Positions 8,567-18,517 are shown, counted from the first letter of the stretch. The stretch: 64,000 nt of DNA from JACMLD01 sp963705285 (GCA_963705285.1 OY970066.1:3038001-3102000), one strand, 5' to 3'. A program made the numbers and translations. The notes: generated by a model not told the origin, from the sequence alone.

Positions 8567-9382
8567 CTACTTCTTTGCAGGGGTTGCCTGTTTTTTGAGT
8601 CCCATGTAATGATCCCTTTTCTTTTTATCAAATTTTTCAATGCTGTAGCGCAAAAGGGTTCTGGGCATGGTAGCAGCATATTTATCCAATAGTTGTACGA
8701 GTTGTTGAGGGTTTTTATCGCCAGCAAAACGCAGCATCCACCCGGTAGCCTTGTGCACCAAATCTTCTTTATCGTTCATTAATAATTCTGCAATGGCAAA
8801 AGTGTCGGACAAATCTCCCTGGCGTATAAAATAACAGGTGCTTACTATGGCGGTACGCCGTTCCCACATGTTTTTGGAACGGGATAATTTGTACAGTATT
8901 TTGCGTGGCTTGTTATACAAATAACAGCCTGTCATGTGCAGACAACCGAGATCAACGAGATCCCAGTTGTTGATCCTGTCGTGCCGGCGCATGTATAAAT
9001 CAAAAAATTCTTTTCGCCGTGGCTCGGGCGTTTTTTTACTGCGCGATGCCTTGTCCATAATACTCACAGCACCTGCCCTTGCTTCATGCACGGGGCTTTC
9101 CAATAATTTTTCCAGCTCGGCCACGGGCATGTCTGCAAAATCTTTTGATAGCGCAAACAGCTGGCGCATGCGCACGCCGATGAATACATCGCCTTCTCCA
9201 TACTGGCCCTCGCCCGATTTAAAATACCGTTGTGTTTTGGCGGCTTCTTTTGCTGAAGCAATGCCGTGTAATCTTTTTAAAAATGCAGCAGCTGTTAACA
9301 ATGGTTGTTGGCCGGATGTTTTTGCCACATGTATTGGTTTCTTTTTATTATTGGCAGATTTGGGGGGAAGTGCTTTGCTCAT
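8567..9382 (-). CDS. DNA alkylation repair protein, AlkD-like
   Basis: A 271-residue all-helical HEAT-like repeat protein of the AlkD family, which removes alkylated purines such as 3-methyladenine and 7-methylguanine from DNA. The typical blocks GVRMRQLFALSKDFADMP (about 66-83), ARAGAVSIMDK, NNWDLVDLGC and WERRTAIVSTCYFIRQGD (about 173-190) are present, including the W-x-x-R-x-x-A pattern found around the DNA-binding groove. The N-terminus is lysine-rich. The next gene downstream on the strand is 180 bp away; the DUF1801 gene lies 20 bp upstream on the same strand, so these two are likely co-transcribed. Confidence 0.85.
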   Translation of the reverse strand: MSKALPPKSANNKKKPIHVAKTSGQQPLLTAAAFLKRLHGIASAKEAAKTQRYFKSGEGQYGEGDVFIGVRMRQLFALSKDFADMPVAELEKLLESPVHEARAGAVSIMDKASRSKKTPEPRRKEFFDLYMRRHDRINNWDLVDLGCLHMTGCYLYNKPRKILYKLSRSKNMWERRTAIVSTCYFIRQGDLSDTFAIAELLMNDKEDLVHKATGWMLRFAGDKNPQQLVQLLDKYAATMPRTLLRYSIEKFDKKKRDHYMGLKKQATPAKK

Positions 9383-9402
9383 GGCAGTATATTACAATTA
9401 AT

Positions 9403-9816
9403 TTATTGTTCTACCAGTTGCAGCCATTCCTGTAACACCTGCCGCAAGATCTTTTCTTTTGCATATAGATCTTTCAAGTCGTGTATCTTGGCAATCTTTC
9501 TTCCATCAGGGTAATTACCTTCCAGCAATCCATGGCCGCCGGTAACTTTTGCACCGGTAGGAAAAACAATCAGCACTTCATTTCGGTGCACGTTCACCAC
9601 CGCGATATCCCTTTTATATTCTTTCGGATTGAACGGTTTCATTTCACCGGTATACACAAAGCAGGGGGCATTCCATTTGATGATTTCGCCAATTTGTTTA
9701 TCGGTAGTCAAAAAAACTTTTCTTACCCCCGTAATTATTTCGGCAAATGGTGCGGGCAGGTTATTAATAAATACATCTACGGTTGCTGCCACAGGCGGCT
9801 TTGTTGCTTTGGCCAT
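9403..9816 (-). CDS. DUF1801 (YdhG/YobT-like) protein
   Basis: A 137-residue cytosolic protein of the DUF1801 family, related in fold to iron-chaperone/frataxin-like YdhG proteins. Family marks are VDVFINNLPAPFAEIITGVR near the N-terminus, EIIKWNAPCFVYTGEM in the middle and the GHGLLEGNYPDGRKIAKIHD stretch. Function of the family is unsettled. It lies 20 bp upstream of the AlkD-like gene. Its own upstream region is filled with five tandem 142-bp repeats, so its promoter must lie in or between those repeats. Confidence 0.75.
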   Translation of the reverse strand: MAKATKPPVAATVDVFINNLPAPFAEIITGVRKVFLTTDKQIGEIIKWNAPCFVYTGEMKPFNPKEYKRDIAVVNVHRNEVLIVFPTGAKVTGGHGLLEGNYPDGRKIAKIHDLKDLYAKEKILRQVLQEWLQLVEQ

Positions 9817-9839
9817 ATTGTAGAAAATTGAATGATTCA

Positions 9840-10520
9840 GAAAAAAGTTGCTCGCCGCGGGCAGCGCAGTATACTTCTAAACTGCGTTCTCCGCCCCGCC
9901 ATTCCGCTGCGTGAAACCATCGGCGCAGCCGAAAACTCAGCTGCGTGAAACCGAGCGGATAATGATTCAGCAAAACGTTTCTCGCAGCGCGCGGACGAGG
10001 CACCGGGCTCAGTATACTTCTAAACTGCGTTCTCCGCCCCGCCATTCCGCTGCGTGAAACCATCGGCGCAGCCGAAAACTCAGCTGCGTGAAACCGGGCG
10101 GATAATGATTTAGCAAACGTTTCTCGCAGCGCGCGGACGAGGCAGCGGGCTCCGTAGACTTCTAAACTGCGTTCTCCGCCCCGCCATTCCGCTGCGTGAA
10201 ACCGTCGGCGCAGCCGATAAATCAGCTGCGTGAAACCGAGCGGATAATGATTCAGCAAAACGTTTCTCGCTGCGCGCGGACGAGGCAGCGGGCTCCGTAG
10301 ACTTCTAAACTGCGTTCTCCGCCCCGCCATTTCGCTGCGTGAAACCATCGGCGCAGCCGATAATCAGCTGCGTGAAACCGGGCGGATAATGATTCAGCAA
10401 ACGTTTCTCGCAGCGCGCGGACGAGGCAGCGGGCTCCGTAGACTTCTAAACTGCGTTCTCCGCCCCGCCATTCCGCTGCGTGAAACCGTCGGCGCAGCCG
10501 AAAACTCAGCTGCGTGAAAC
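9840..10520. repeat. Five tandem copies of a 141-143 bp repeat
   Basis: The landmark TAAACTGCGTTCTCCGCCCC occurs at 9878, 10021, 10163, 10306 and 10447, giving periods of 143, 142, 143 and 141 bp. Each unit contains two GCTGCGTGAAAC words and a GTTTCTCGCAGC word, so an inverted pair lies in every unit and can form hairpins. The unit is GC-rich compared with its surroundings. A minus-strand reading frame (9764-10348) that crosses it translates the repeat and is not taken as a gene. The word TTTCTCGCAGCG and its neighbours (GCGGACGAGGC) recur in the repeat blocks at 30.4 and 48.3 kb, so these families are related. Confidence 0.9.
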
Positions 10521-10530
10521 GAACACGCCA

Positions 10531-11376
10531 TTACTTACCCAGGTCTTTGTAACTGATCAATTGTATGCCTTTTTGCTTAAGAGCCGCTTTTACCTTTTCA
10601 CTGGTAAACAAATCTGTAACACCCTGCCGGTCTGCCGCCACATCCTCATAACCTATATGGTAAACCGCTTTTAATTCTTCATCGTTCAGGCCCGGGTGCT
10701 CAATAAAAACATAGGTCTTTCCCGGTTGCAGCTTATTAAGCATGGTAAGAAAGCTTTGTATCTTTTCTTCAGTTGTTTTGTGCGGCCCGTCGAACCCCAC
10801 CATTTTATCGCGGTCGATGCCCGGTTCTATTGGTATATGGTACTCCGTGGCCAGCTTTTTTGTAAGGGCTGCTACTTCCGGTGATAAAGAGGTGCATCCC
10901 ATATGCGATGATAAATGACTGATGCGTGGTATTTTTTTCAGTGCCAGTTCTATTTGGGCCCTGAACTCTTTTTCAATGTCTGCTATCGTCCATTTATTTT
11001 CTGCAATAGATTTACCGGGATAATTTTTGTTCGGAAAAACCATCGGAAAGAAATAGCCACTGCTATCTTTTATACTGGCACAATCGGTAAGCGGGCGCCA
11101 TTTAACATTTTCCCACTCGCTGGTAAGCGCCAGGTGAATGCCCACATCTACGCCGGCATTTTCGTGCAGCAACTTTACCGCTTCCGGAAACCAGGGCGAT
11201 GACACAATGACTTCAATAGATGTTTCAATGCCTTCTTTATAACATTTGATCAGCGCCAGGTTGCCCGAGTGCGAGTAACCCATATCATCTCCGCGCACCA
11301 CTAGCCGGATATTGTTTTGCTGCCCATGTGATTGTACGGCAAATACAATAGCTAAAAGTAGTAATAACTTTTTCAT
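10531..11376 (-). CDS. Exported ChbG/YdjC-family carbohydrate deacetylase
   Basis: A 281-residue protein of the ChbG/HpnK (YdjC) family, metal-dependent deacetylases acting on N-acetylated sugars. It starts with a signal peptide (LLLLLAIVFAVQS, cleavage near residue 19), unlike cytosolic E. coli ChbG. Metal-site candidates are Asp30/Asp31 and His36 in RGDDMGYSH, His81 in GIHLALTSEW and His158 in HLSSHMG. The overall length is near the family norm. It ends directly at the 142-bp repeat block. The true substrate cannot be told; family members act on chitobiose-type or hopanoid-linked sugars. Confidence 0.82.
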   Translation of the reverse strand: MKKLLLLLAIVFAVQSHGQQNNIRLVVRGDDMGYSHSGNLALIKCYKEGIETSIEVIVSSPWFPEAVKLLHENAGVDVGIHLALTSEWENVKWRPLTDCASIKDSSGYFFPMVFPNKNYPGKSIAENKWTIADIEKEFRAQIELALKKIPRISHLSSHMGCTSLSPEVAALTKKLATEYHIPIEPGIDRDKMVGFDGPHKTTEEKIQSFLTMLNKLQPGKTYVFIEHPGLNDEELKAVYHIGYEDVAADRQGVTDLFTSEKVKAALKQKGIQLISYKDLGK

Positions 11377-11893
11377 GGTATTTTTTTTGTGACTTTTGTA
11401 AACTATAGCATGCGCTTCTTTTCACAATTCCTTCATGGTTGAATTCAACGGGAAAGTAGTATTTTTTTATCGTCTAAAACACGGTCGAAGATCGAGGGAG
11501 TCCGGTAATGTTCATAATCCTCCATTAACAGCTGTTTAATGTCAACATATAACTTAAAACCGGAAATCAACTGGTGCGTATAAAATGTTCCAGCGTTTAT
11601 ACCAGCCATTTTCTGCAATGTGAACTTTCCACTCCTCCAAAGTAAAACTCACGTGTTTACGGTATTCTTATATTTTATCTTTGAAAATAATCGCGGAGTT
11701 TATTTTTTCTGCTATCTTTAATTGCATAATTTGTTTTGTACAATCCTTCCAGATGAAAAGTAATTCCTGAGCTTTCGTTTTTTCACAAAGCTTACAACAC
11801 CCCTCAACAAGCCTGATTAGTTAGCAAAGCCGGTTTAATGGTATCAGCACCTTTGCTGTTTTTACATTATTCAAAAAATAGTTGATCTAGCCT
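11377..11893 (+). other. Upstream region of the five-gene cluster, with a possible promoter
   Basis: A 517-bp divergent intergenic region without a gene. TATCTTTG at 11676-11683 matches the Bacteroidota -7 box TAnnTTTG, but the matching -33 box is only TGT at 11654-11656 with 19 bp between, so it is a weak candidate and would leave a leader of about 200 bases. The sequence near 11700-11890 is T-rich and shows no riboswitch or strong hairpin that I recognise. Confidence 0.3.
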
Positions 11894-14788
11894 ATGCCGA
11901 TCCTGCAACCATTGTCGGAAAGATTTGCCGATCTCCCGCTTATACTCTGCGGCCCCTTTGTGCGCAGGGTGGAACCGGAAATTATTTCTGTATGGGTAGC
12001 CCTCAAAGAAAAGCGTGATATTGTACTGGAAGTGTATACCGGTTACTGCACCCCGTCGAACGCCTCCTTTCCTGAAAAGCAAGTGGCTTTTGCTTCTGCT
12101 AGAACCCCCACCTTGCAAATTGGTAAAAACCTGCACATAGCAGTGGTTCATATAGACACCAACGGAATGCTTACACCCGGAAGCATCTACTCTTACAACC
12201 TGCTTTTTTTTACAGGCGCCAATGAAACAGAAAACCTGATCTCGCTGGGTTTGCTTGACGAACCTGAATTACTCGGTTTTAAAAAAGGCCAGTTGCCCTC
12301 GGTCCTTACCGCGCCTGAAAAGCTGGAAGACCTGCGCATTGCACATGGTTCGTGCCGCAAACCGCATGGAAAAGGCCGCGATGGACTTGCCATTCTTTCA
12401 ACGGTCATGTCGCCAGATTTTATTGAACCCGATCGCATTCACGACCCCAGGTCAAGACCGCATTGCTTGTTTCATACAGGCGACCAGATCTATGCGGATG
12501 ATTGCAATGATTTTATGATACAGCATTATACTGATGCCGGTAATTTTTTGTTGGAACGCGTAGAAGAATTGCCTTTTCCAAAATTGCCTGACCAGGATTA
12601 CTCGCTGCAGGTGGATAAAGATGAAAACTATGTATGGATAGAAGCAACGGCTGCTGCTTTTGCCCCGGGCAGGCGCGCTACCAATTTCTATTCTGGCTTA
12701 ACGGGTGATGAAGGCAACCACCTTTTTTCATTGGCGGAATTTTGCGCCGCCTATATTTTCCAATGGAGTGATGTGCTCTGGCTGGAGAAGTTTCTGAACC
12801 CCGCCACACAAAAAAATGAATTCAGGCTGATTAATCTGCCATCTGCAGCAAACCTTTTCAAAGACCGGGTAAACGATACCAAAGAAACACGCACTTACCT
12901 GCAGGGTCTTGTAAAAAAAGGAGAGGAGGGGGAAGGAACTGCGGAAGTGCCAGCCAATTGGGATACACTTACCAACGACCAACGGGCATTTGCGCTCACG
13001 CCCGCTCCAACTGATCCTATACTAATAGCGTCGATGAACCGGTATGTAACAGGGCGTGAACGGGCAACACCAGATGATGCTCCCCGCCAGAAAGAAAGGG
13101 TGGCCGAATTTAGAAACGGGTTGAAAGCAGTGAGAAGGGTAATGGCAAATACACCCTCTATTATGTGTTTTGATGATCATGATATTACAGACGACTGGTA
13201 CCTAACCGGGGGCTGGACGAAAAGAGTATTGGCCAACCGACTGGGTGAAACCATTGTACGCAACGGTTTGCTGGCATTTGCGCTGTTCCAGGCTTGGGGC
13301 AATGATCCAAAGGCGTGGGCCGATACCACACCCAACAACAATGCACGCAATAAACTGCTTACGGATATTCCTTTACTGGTGGCTGCTTTTAAACCGCTCA
13401 CTACCGGAAGCGATATAGTTAGTACGTCAATGCCTGCAGGGTATAAACCGCTAATTGCTAATTTTCATTACGCTTTGGGGTTTGCAGATTTTGATAAGCC
13501 ACCGGTTAAGTGGCATTGCTCGCTGAAGATTGGCCCTACCAAAGCATTTGTGCTGGATACCCGCACCCGGCGCGACTTTGCCGATGGACTCGATTTTCCA
13601 CCCAACCTGCTGCGCAAAAGCGCACTCACAGAACAGCTGCCAGGCAATGCCATGCCGTTTGGTACCGAACTGGCCTTTATTATTTCAGGCGCACCAGTAC
13701 TGGGCCTGGCAGTCATGGAATCTATTACCCAACCTTTTGCTTCGCGCATTGCCGAAGTAAAAGCCAGCATGAACGACCACTTTGATGTAAAACGGCGCAG
13801 GCGTATCAACACATCTGCCCGCGGGGTAGGCAATACCGGTAGTGAAGCCATGGATGTAGAACACTGGTCGATTCATGAAGCCGGTTTTCAGGCATTATTA
13901 AAACGTTGCGCCACATTTAAGAAAGTAATTTTTCTTGCAGGTGATGTGCATTACGGTATTACCAGCGAAATGGACTATTGGGTGAAAGGCGAACCCGAAG
14001 CGGCCAGGTTTGTACAAATGGTATCCAGCTCTTTAAAAAATATAAAACCAGAAGGGCAGCTGATGGGCCTGCTGCCAGCTGCCTTTGTGGAAAATGTACT
14101 CACAGGCGGCCTCAACCATGATTTTGCCAATGTAAGCAGCATAGGTTGGGAGAAAGAAGAAGACGTAAAGAAGTTAAAATTGCGGGTAAGAACATCCACC
14201 GACCCTGATGTATTTGACGATGCCAGGCCTGGCCAGTTTCCTCTCCGTTATGCCTATGCGCTTTCCAAAAAATCTGTTTCTATTCAGTTGCGCGATTGGC
14301 CGTTGAAAGAGTTCAAGCCAGATCCCGCGACTCCCGGAAAGATATTGCCTGGTATCGTTTTTAAAAAAGACATACCGGCCCCCTCATTCCGGTGGAGCAT
14401 GAAAATTTTGCCAGATGAGCGGGCAGATACGGAACGGTTTAATTCTCTGTCGGCTGCCTTTCCTAATCTTATTGCTGACATCCCCAAAAATGATAACAGC
14501 AGTGATGCATACAAAGACGGCCTGCAAAAAATATTGCAGCGGAGCTCGTTTTTAAGTCGTAATCACATGAACCGTTTTATAAACTGGTATAGCCATATTG
14601 CCATTATTCATTTCGAAAAAAAGCAGGATGAGTTTTTTGCATTACATTCTATGTTTTTTGTTCCGCAATTGCCTGCTCCGGATAACCTGAAAACGGGCAC
14701 CATGGAGTTCCCTTACCTGCGGTACCGCGCATCGCTAAATAAAAAACCGGTGGCAGCACAACCTGCATTTCCGTTGGAAGGGTCGTAG
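11894..14788 (+). CDS. PhoD-like metallophosphatase, large cytoplasmic form
   Basis: A 964-residue protein with the PhoD-type metallophosphoesterase core. Residues 17-107 resemble the beta-sandwich N-domain (CGPFVRRVEPEIISVWVAL). Metal-site blocks follow: AHGSCRK (151-156), HTGDQIYADD (194-203), CFDDHDITDDW (425-435, with Asp427, Asp428, His429) and LAGDVHYGITSEMDYW (Asp684, His686). Two things are unusual: over 220 residues lie between the second and third block, and about 280 residues follow the last one. No Tat or Sec signal is present, whereas classical PhoD is exported by Tat. It is the first gene of a co-directional five-gene run (72 bp to the next gene), so it probably serves that system. 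Phosphodiester or phosphomonoester substrate unknown. Confidence 0.8.
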   Translation: MPILQPLSERFADLPLILCGPFVRRVEPEIISVWVALKEKRDIVLEVYTGYCTPSNASFPEKQVAFASARTPTLQIGKNLHIAVVHIDTNGMLTPGSIYSYNLLFFTGANETENLISLGLLDEPELLGFKKGQLPSVLTAPEKLEDLRIAHGSCRKPHGKGRDGLAILSTVMSPDFIEPDRIHDPRSRPHCLFHTGDQIYADDCNDFMIQHYTDAGNFLLERVEELPFPKLPDQDYSLQVDKDENYVWIEATAAAFAPGRRATNFYSGLTGDEGNHLFSLAEFCAAYIFQWSDVLWLEKFLNPATQKNEFRLINLPSAANLFKDRVNDTKETRTYLQGLVKKGEEGEGTAEVPANWDTLTNDQRAFALTPAPTDPILIASMNRYVTGRERATPDDAPRQKERVAEFRNGLKAVRRVMANTPSIMCFDDHDITDDWYLTGGWTKRVLANRLGETIVRNGLLAFALFQAWGNDPKAWADTTPNNNARNKLLTDIPLLVAAFKPLTTGSDIVSTSMPAGYKPLIANFHYALGFADFDKPPVKWHCSLKIGPTKAFVLDTRTRRDFADGLDFPPNLLRKSALTEQLPGNAMPFGTELAFIISGAPVLGLAVMESITQPFASRIAEVKASMNDHFDVKRRRRINTSARGVGNTGSEAMDVEHWSIHEAGFQALLKRCATFKKVIFLAGDVHYGITSEMDYWVKGEPEAARFVQMVSSSLKNIKPEGQLMGLLPAAFVENVLTGGLNHDFANVSSIGWEKEEDVKKLKLRVRTSTDPDVFDDARPGQFPLRYAYALSKKSVSIQLRDWPLKEFKPDPATPGKILPGIVFKKDIPAPSFRWSMKILPDERADTERFNSLSAAFPNLIADIPKNDNSSDAYKDGLQKILQRSSFLSRNHMNRFINWYSHIAIIHFEKKQDEFFALHSMFFVPQLPAPDNLKTGTMEFPYLRYRASLNKKPVAAQPAFPLEGS

Positions 14789-14860
14789 TAATAATAACTA
14801 ACGCGCTAATAGGCTGGCGTATAGACTGGGCAGGCCTGCAAACTTTTTAATTGTTCTCAC

Positions 14861-17800
14861 ATGAACAGGATTACAAAAGCTATCAACATCTTAGATAAAT
14901 GGCTGAGCCCGCTGGCGGAGTTGGCCAAAGATGAAAATTTTAAAGGCGAAGTGCTGGCAGCTGCAGGCGCCAAAGAGAGCACTTCACCTCAAAAAAAAGC
15001 AAAGGCCAAAGAGAAGCTTAACAAAGCGTTGCAATTGCTGGATGATTTGCGCAAGAAGCTGGGCCTCGATAAAAGCGACGTACCCAATGTAAGCAATATT
15101 ATAGCATTGGGAATAGTGCTGGCAGAATTGTACAAGGTAATACAGGCCCTTCGCGAAATGCTGGAAGCCTGCGATTATTTTGGGCTGGAAGATGAACAAG
15201 GCGATACCATAAGTGAAGACAAGGAAACGGCGATTGTAAACGCTATGCGTGCCATTACAAAATTTCTTACCCAAAACGTTATAAAAAAAGAATGGCCTGT
15301 GCTGGCAGCCTGGGCCGATGCGGCGGGTATTTTTTCTGATGAGTACACAGAAACCAGGCGCGCGCTAGACCTGGCATTGTTTCCATGGCTTTCACTCATC
15401 AATGCTGGCCTCGGTATTTTTGATAAAGATTTTAATCCAGATTTTCTCCGCCCCGTGGGCGATATCAAAGATGATGATCAGCTGCGTATTACCAAAGGAT
15501 TATTCCTCGCGTTTTCCATTGCGTCTAAAATTGCAGAAAACAAGATTAAGTCAAAAGGACAATTCCTGTTTAACCTGGGGTATGAATTGCCACAGGCGCA
15601 GGATGTTTTTCCTGTAGCCGCCGGTATTGCAGCCCGTGTTATGCAAATGCAGTTTATACCCGGTGCGAGTTTTGATGCAGAAAATGATGAATGGATAGGA
15701 GATGAATTATTCGGTGCAGCCTTTCGCGATTCCATTATTTCATTTGCCACTATACCTGTTTTTCCAAACAACCCCGCACCGGGTACACCTCCCAAAGGTT
15801 TCCAATATTTGCTGGGGTTGGATCTTAACCCCGGTAACCCTGATACACCGGCAGAAGAGCCTGGCCTTACAAAAGATCCCTTCAGTATTTCCTTTCCGGC
15901 CAATTTTGCGGGGAACCTGCTTTGGGGAGAGGGTATCAACTTTACCGCCATGGCCGATGGGCCCCTGGCCACCACAGGTCCATTGCTGCTAGTACGGTAT
16001 GCCAAACCGCAAACAGAAGCCGAAGCACATGATGTAAGCGGGGGAGATATATCGTTTGTACTCGAACCGAAGAAGACTACCGTGAACGGGCAACCGAAAG
16101 ATGATTTTGAGATACGGCTTGAATTCAACAATTTCGGATTGTCGCTTTCAGGCGAAGACCGGGATGGTTTCTTGCAAAAGATATTGCCCGATAATGGAGC
16201 AGCCAAAATAAACGCCAGTTTTTCAATTGTATATTCCGCATTGCAGAATAAATTTTCTGTGAAAGGCCTCGATGGTAATGAAGGCCTGCTATTGCTGTTT
16301 GCCATTGAAAAAAGTTTGTTTGGCAAATTGCGTATACCCACTATCTATGCCGGGCTTAAACCCTTTCTTGATGATGAAAAGGCTATCAGGGGTGTCACAC
16401 TTGAAGCATCTGCGCAAATGAACCTCACCCTGGGCCCGTTTTCAATGAGCGTAGACCGGCTTGGTTTCAATACTTCACTCAGCTTTCCTAAAAAAGCAGA
16501 TGGTAATTTGGGCGGCGCCAATCTTGGTGTTGCATTAAAACCACCTTCAGGTATTGGTTTCCTGGTGAAGGCATCTATCGTAAAAGGCGGCGGCTTTCTT
16601 TCCATTGACCCAGAAAATAATCAATACTATGGGGTGGGAGAATTGTCCATCAAATTAAGTTCCAACACACCCAATGAACTGGAACTTTCATTGAAGGTAG
16701 TAGCGATCATTCTTACCCGCATGCCAGATGGGTCAAAAGGTTTCTCTTTCCTGCTGCTTGCCACCATTGAATTTAATCCGGCGTTTGATACTGTATTTGG
16801 TTTTAAACTCAAAGGCGTTGGCGTACTGGTGGCGCTGCACCGCTCTATGAATATGGATGCGTTTCAGGACGCAGTTAAAGATGACCGTTTTAATTCCATA
16901 CTCTTTCCAGACAACCCCGTGGGCAATGCACCTACTATTGTAAAAACAATGAATGCATTGTTTCCCGCAACAGAAGGCCGGTATGTATTTGCTATCATGG
17001 CAAGAATTGGTTGGGGCACGCGCAAACTGGTTGATATAAAAGCGGGCTTATTGCTGGAAGTTCCCGAGCCACTGAAACTGGCATTGGTGGGCGTGGTAAA
17101 AGTGACGCTGGAGGAAGGCAACATTAAAATTTTAAAGTTCCAGTTAAATTTTTTGATTGCATTAGACGTGGGACGGAAAATATTTTCCATAGACGCCGCC
17201 ATCTATGATTCGAAATTTTTGATTTTTGATATCAAAGGCCAGGTATTTGTGCGTTATCGCTGGGGCGATGATCCCGTGTTTTTATTGTCGGTAGGTGGGT
17301 GGCATCCGGATTTTCAGGTTCCTGCCGGGCTTAACCTGCCGCAAAAACCCCAGCGGCTTAGTATTCCATTGCTGGAAGATGGTAATCCTTCGCTGATACT
17401 TTCCTGTTATGTAGCATTTACTTCCAATACCATCCAGGCGGGCTTTGCCATCGACTTTAAATTGAAATGGTCTAAGTTCAGGTTGGAGGCAGGCCTTTCA
17501 GTGGATGCACTGTTCCATTTTGATCCCGTTTATTTTGTAGTAGACTTTGAAGGCAAACTGCGCATATTCTGGGGCGATAGCCGCCTGGCAGGTGTAACCG
17601 TAAAAGGAAAATTCTCAGGCACCACACCCTGGCGTATACAGGGCAAGGCCACCTTTGAAATATGGATATGGGATTATGATGTTGATTTTGATAAAACCTT
17701 TGGCGATAAAGTTTCGGAAATCAGCCAGGATACAGATGTGCTTCCCCTGTTGCAAAAAGCGTTACAAGACAAAGCGAGTTGGCAAACTACCATGCCCGCC

Positions 17801-18517
17801 GGTAGAACAGCCAATGTTATACTCCGCAATACTGAAAATGATGTAGACGAAGCCCCCGGGTCATCGCCAGCAGCAGCAGCCATCATTGCCGATCCCCTGG
17901 CAAGGCTGGATGTTATGCAACAGGTGGCGCCATTGGCGGTACGTATAGACAAACTCGCTTTTCAAAAAATAAAAGATTTCCGCAAGTTTGATCTCAAAGC
18001 ACAAACAACCGACGGGCAACCATTGCCCGGCAACCCGCTCAACGATTTTTTTGCACCGGCCATGTTTCTCGATTTAAATGATGCGGAGAAACTTTCGCGA
18101 AAATCTTTTGAGCAGATGAAAGCTGGTTTCTCTTTTGGCGATGCTGAAACCGTGACTACAGGTGCCGCACAGGTAACGCCATTTGCATACGACAATGCGT
18201 TGTATGATCCCCTTGCGCCTGTAACAAAACCAGATCCACCACCGGTGCACGAAAATCATTTCCAACGCTGGGTGGCCAACAATTCTACCAGCCGTTCTGC
18301 ACAAGGCAGAAAATTTACTGCCGGTAAAGAAATCAATGCGCGCAGAACAGCTGCCAAAGGGGATCCTTTTGTACTGGCCGATGCCATTACCGGCAACAGG
18401 ATTATGGAAGTGCCCACTCAAACCACTGTTACTGCCGCTTACGATGAAGTATGGAAACTGCAACAGGGCAACCCGCTGAGAAAAATACATGTGGTGCGTG
18501 AATCGGAACTTCTGTAA
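14861..18517 (+). CDS. DUF6603-like giant protein
   Basis: A 1218-residue protein without signal peptide. The N-terminal 170 residues are helical and charged. From about 340 to 980 the sequence is mainly beta, with blocks that I associate with the DUF6603 family: LKPPSGIGFLVKASIVKGGG, FLSIDPENNQYYGVGELSI, FKLKGVGVLVALHRSMNMDA, DDRFNSILFPDNPVGNAP, GRYVFAIMARIGWGT, LLSVGGWHPDFQVPAG, and LSCYVAFTSNTIQAGF followed by GTTPWRIQGKATFEIWIWDYD. The repeating glycine-rich strands suggest a long beta structure. A proline/alanine-rich tail region ends in a short helical segment. Function is unknown; it lies 72 bp after the PhoD-like gene and belongs to the same run. The family name is from memory and needs a profile search. 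Confidence 0.7.
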   Translation: MNRITKAINILDKWLSPLAELAKDENFKGEVLAAAGAKESTSPQKKAKAKEKLNKALQLLDDLRKKLGLDKSDVPNVSNIIALGIVLAELYKVIQALREMLEACDYFGLEDEQGDTISEDKETAIVNAMRAITKFLTQNVIKKEWPVLAAWADAAGIFSDEYTETRRALDLALFPWLSLINAGLGIFDKDFNPDFLRPVGDIKDDDQLRITKGLFLAFSIASKIAENKIKSKGQFLFNLGYELPQAQDVFPVAAGIAARVMQMQFIPGASFDAENDEWIGDELFGAAFRDSIISFATIPVFPNNPAPGTPPKGFQYLLGLDLNPGNPDTPAEEPGLTKDPFSISFPANFAGNLLWGEGINFTAMADGPLATTGPLLLVRYAKPQTEAEAHDVSGGDISFVLEPKKTTVNGQPKDDFEIRLEFNNFGLSLSGEDRDGFLQKILPDNGAAKINASFSIVYSALQNKFSVKGLDGNEGLLLLFAIEKSLFGKLRIPTIYAGLKPFLDDEKAIRGVTLEASAQMNLTLGPFSMSVDRLGFNTSLSFPKKADGNLGGANLGVALKPPSGIGFLVKASIVKGGGFLSIDPENNQYYGVGELSIKLSSNTPNELELSLKVVAIILTRMPDGSKGFSFLLLATIEFNPAFDTVFGFKLKGVGVLVALHRSMNMDAFQDAVKDDRFNSILFPDNPVGNAPTIVKTMNALFPATEGRYVFAIMARIGWGTRKLVDIKAGLLLEVPEPLKLALVGVVKVTLEEGNIKILKFQLNFLIALDVGRKIFSIDAAIYDSKFLIFDIKGQVFVRYRWGDDPVFLLSVGGWHPDFQVPAGLNLPQKPQRLSIPLLEDGNPSLILSCYVAFTSNTIQAGFAIDFKLKWSKFRLEAGLSVDALFHFDPVYFVVDFEGKLRIFWGDSRLAGVTVKGKFSGTTPWRIQGKATFEIWIWDYDVDFDKTFGDKVSEISQDTDVLPLLQKALQDKASWQTTMPAGRTANVILRNTENDVDEAPGSSPAAAAIIADPLARLDVMQQVAPLAVRIDKLAFQKIKDFRKFDLKAQTTDGQPLPGNPLNDFFAPAMFLDLNDAEKLSRKSFEQMKAGFSFGDAETVTTGAAQVTPFAYDNALYDPLAPVTKPDPPPVHENHFQRWVANNSTSRSAQGRKFTAGKEINARRTAAKGDPFVLADAITGNRIMEVPTQTTVTAAYDEVWKLQQGNPLRKIHVVRESELL

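Noticed and set aside
9764..10348. A 194-aa minus-strand reading frame across the 142-bp repeats
   Set aside because: It only translates the tandem repeat, overlaps the DUF1801 gene, and has repetitive, Arg-rich composition without family likeness.
15478..16341. A 287-aa minus-strand frame opposite the DUF6603-like gene
   Set aside because: Antisense shadow: low complexity, no start context and no recognisable motif.
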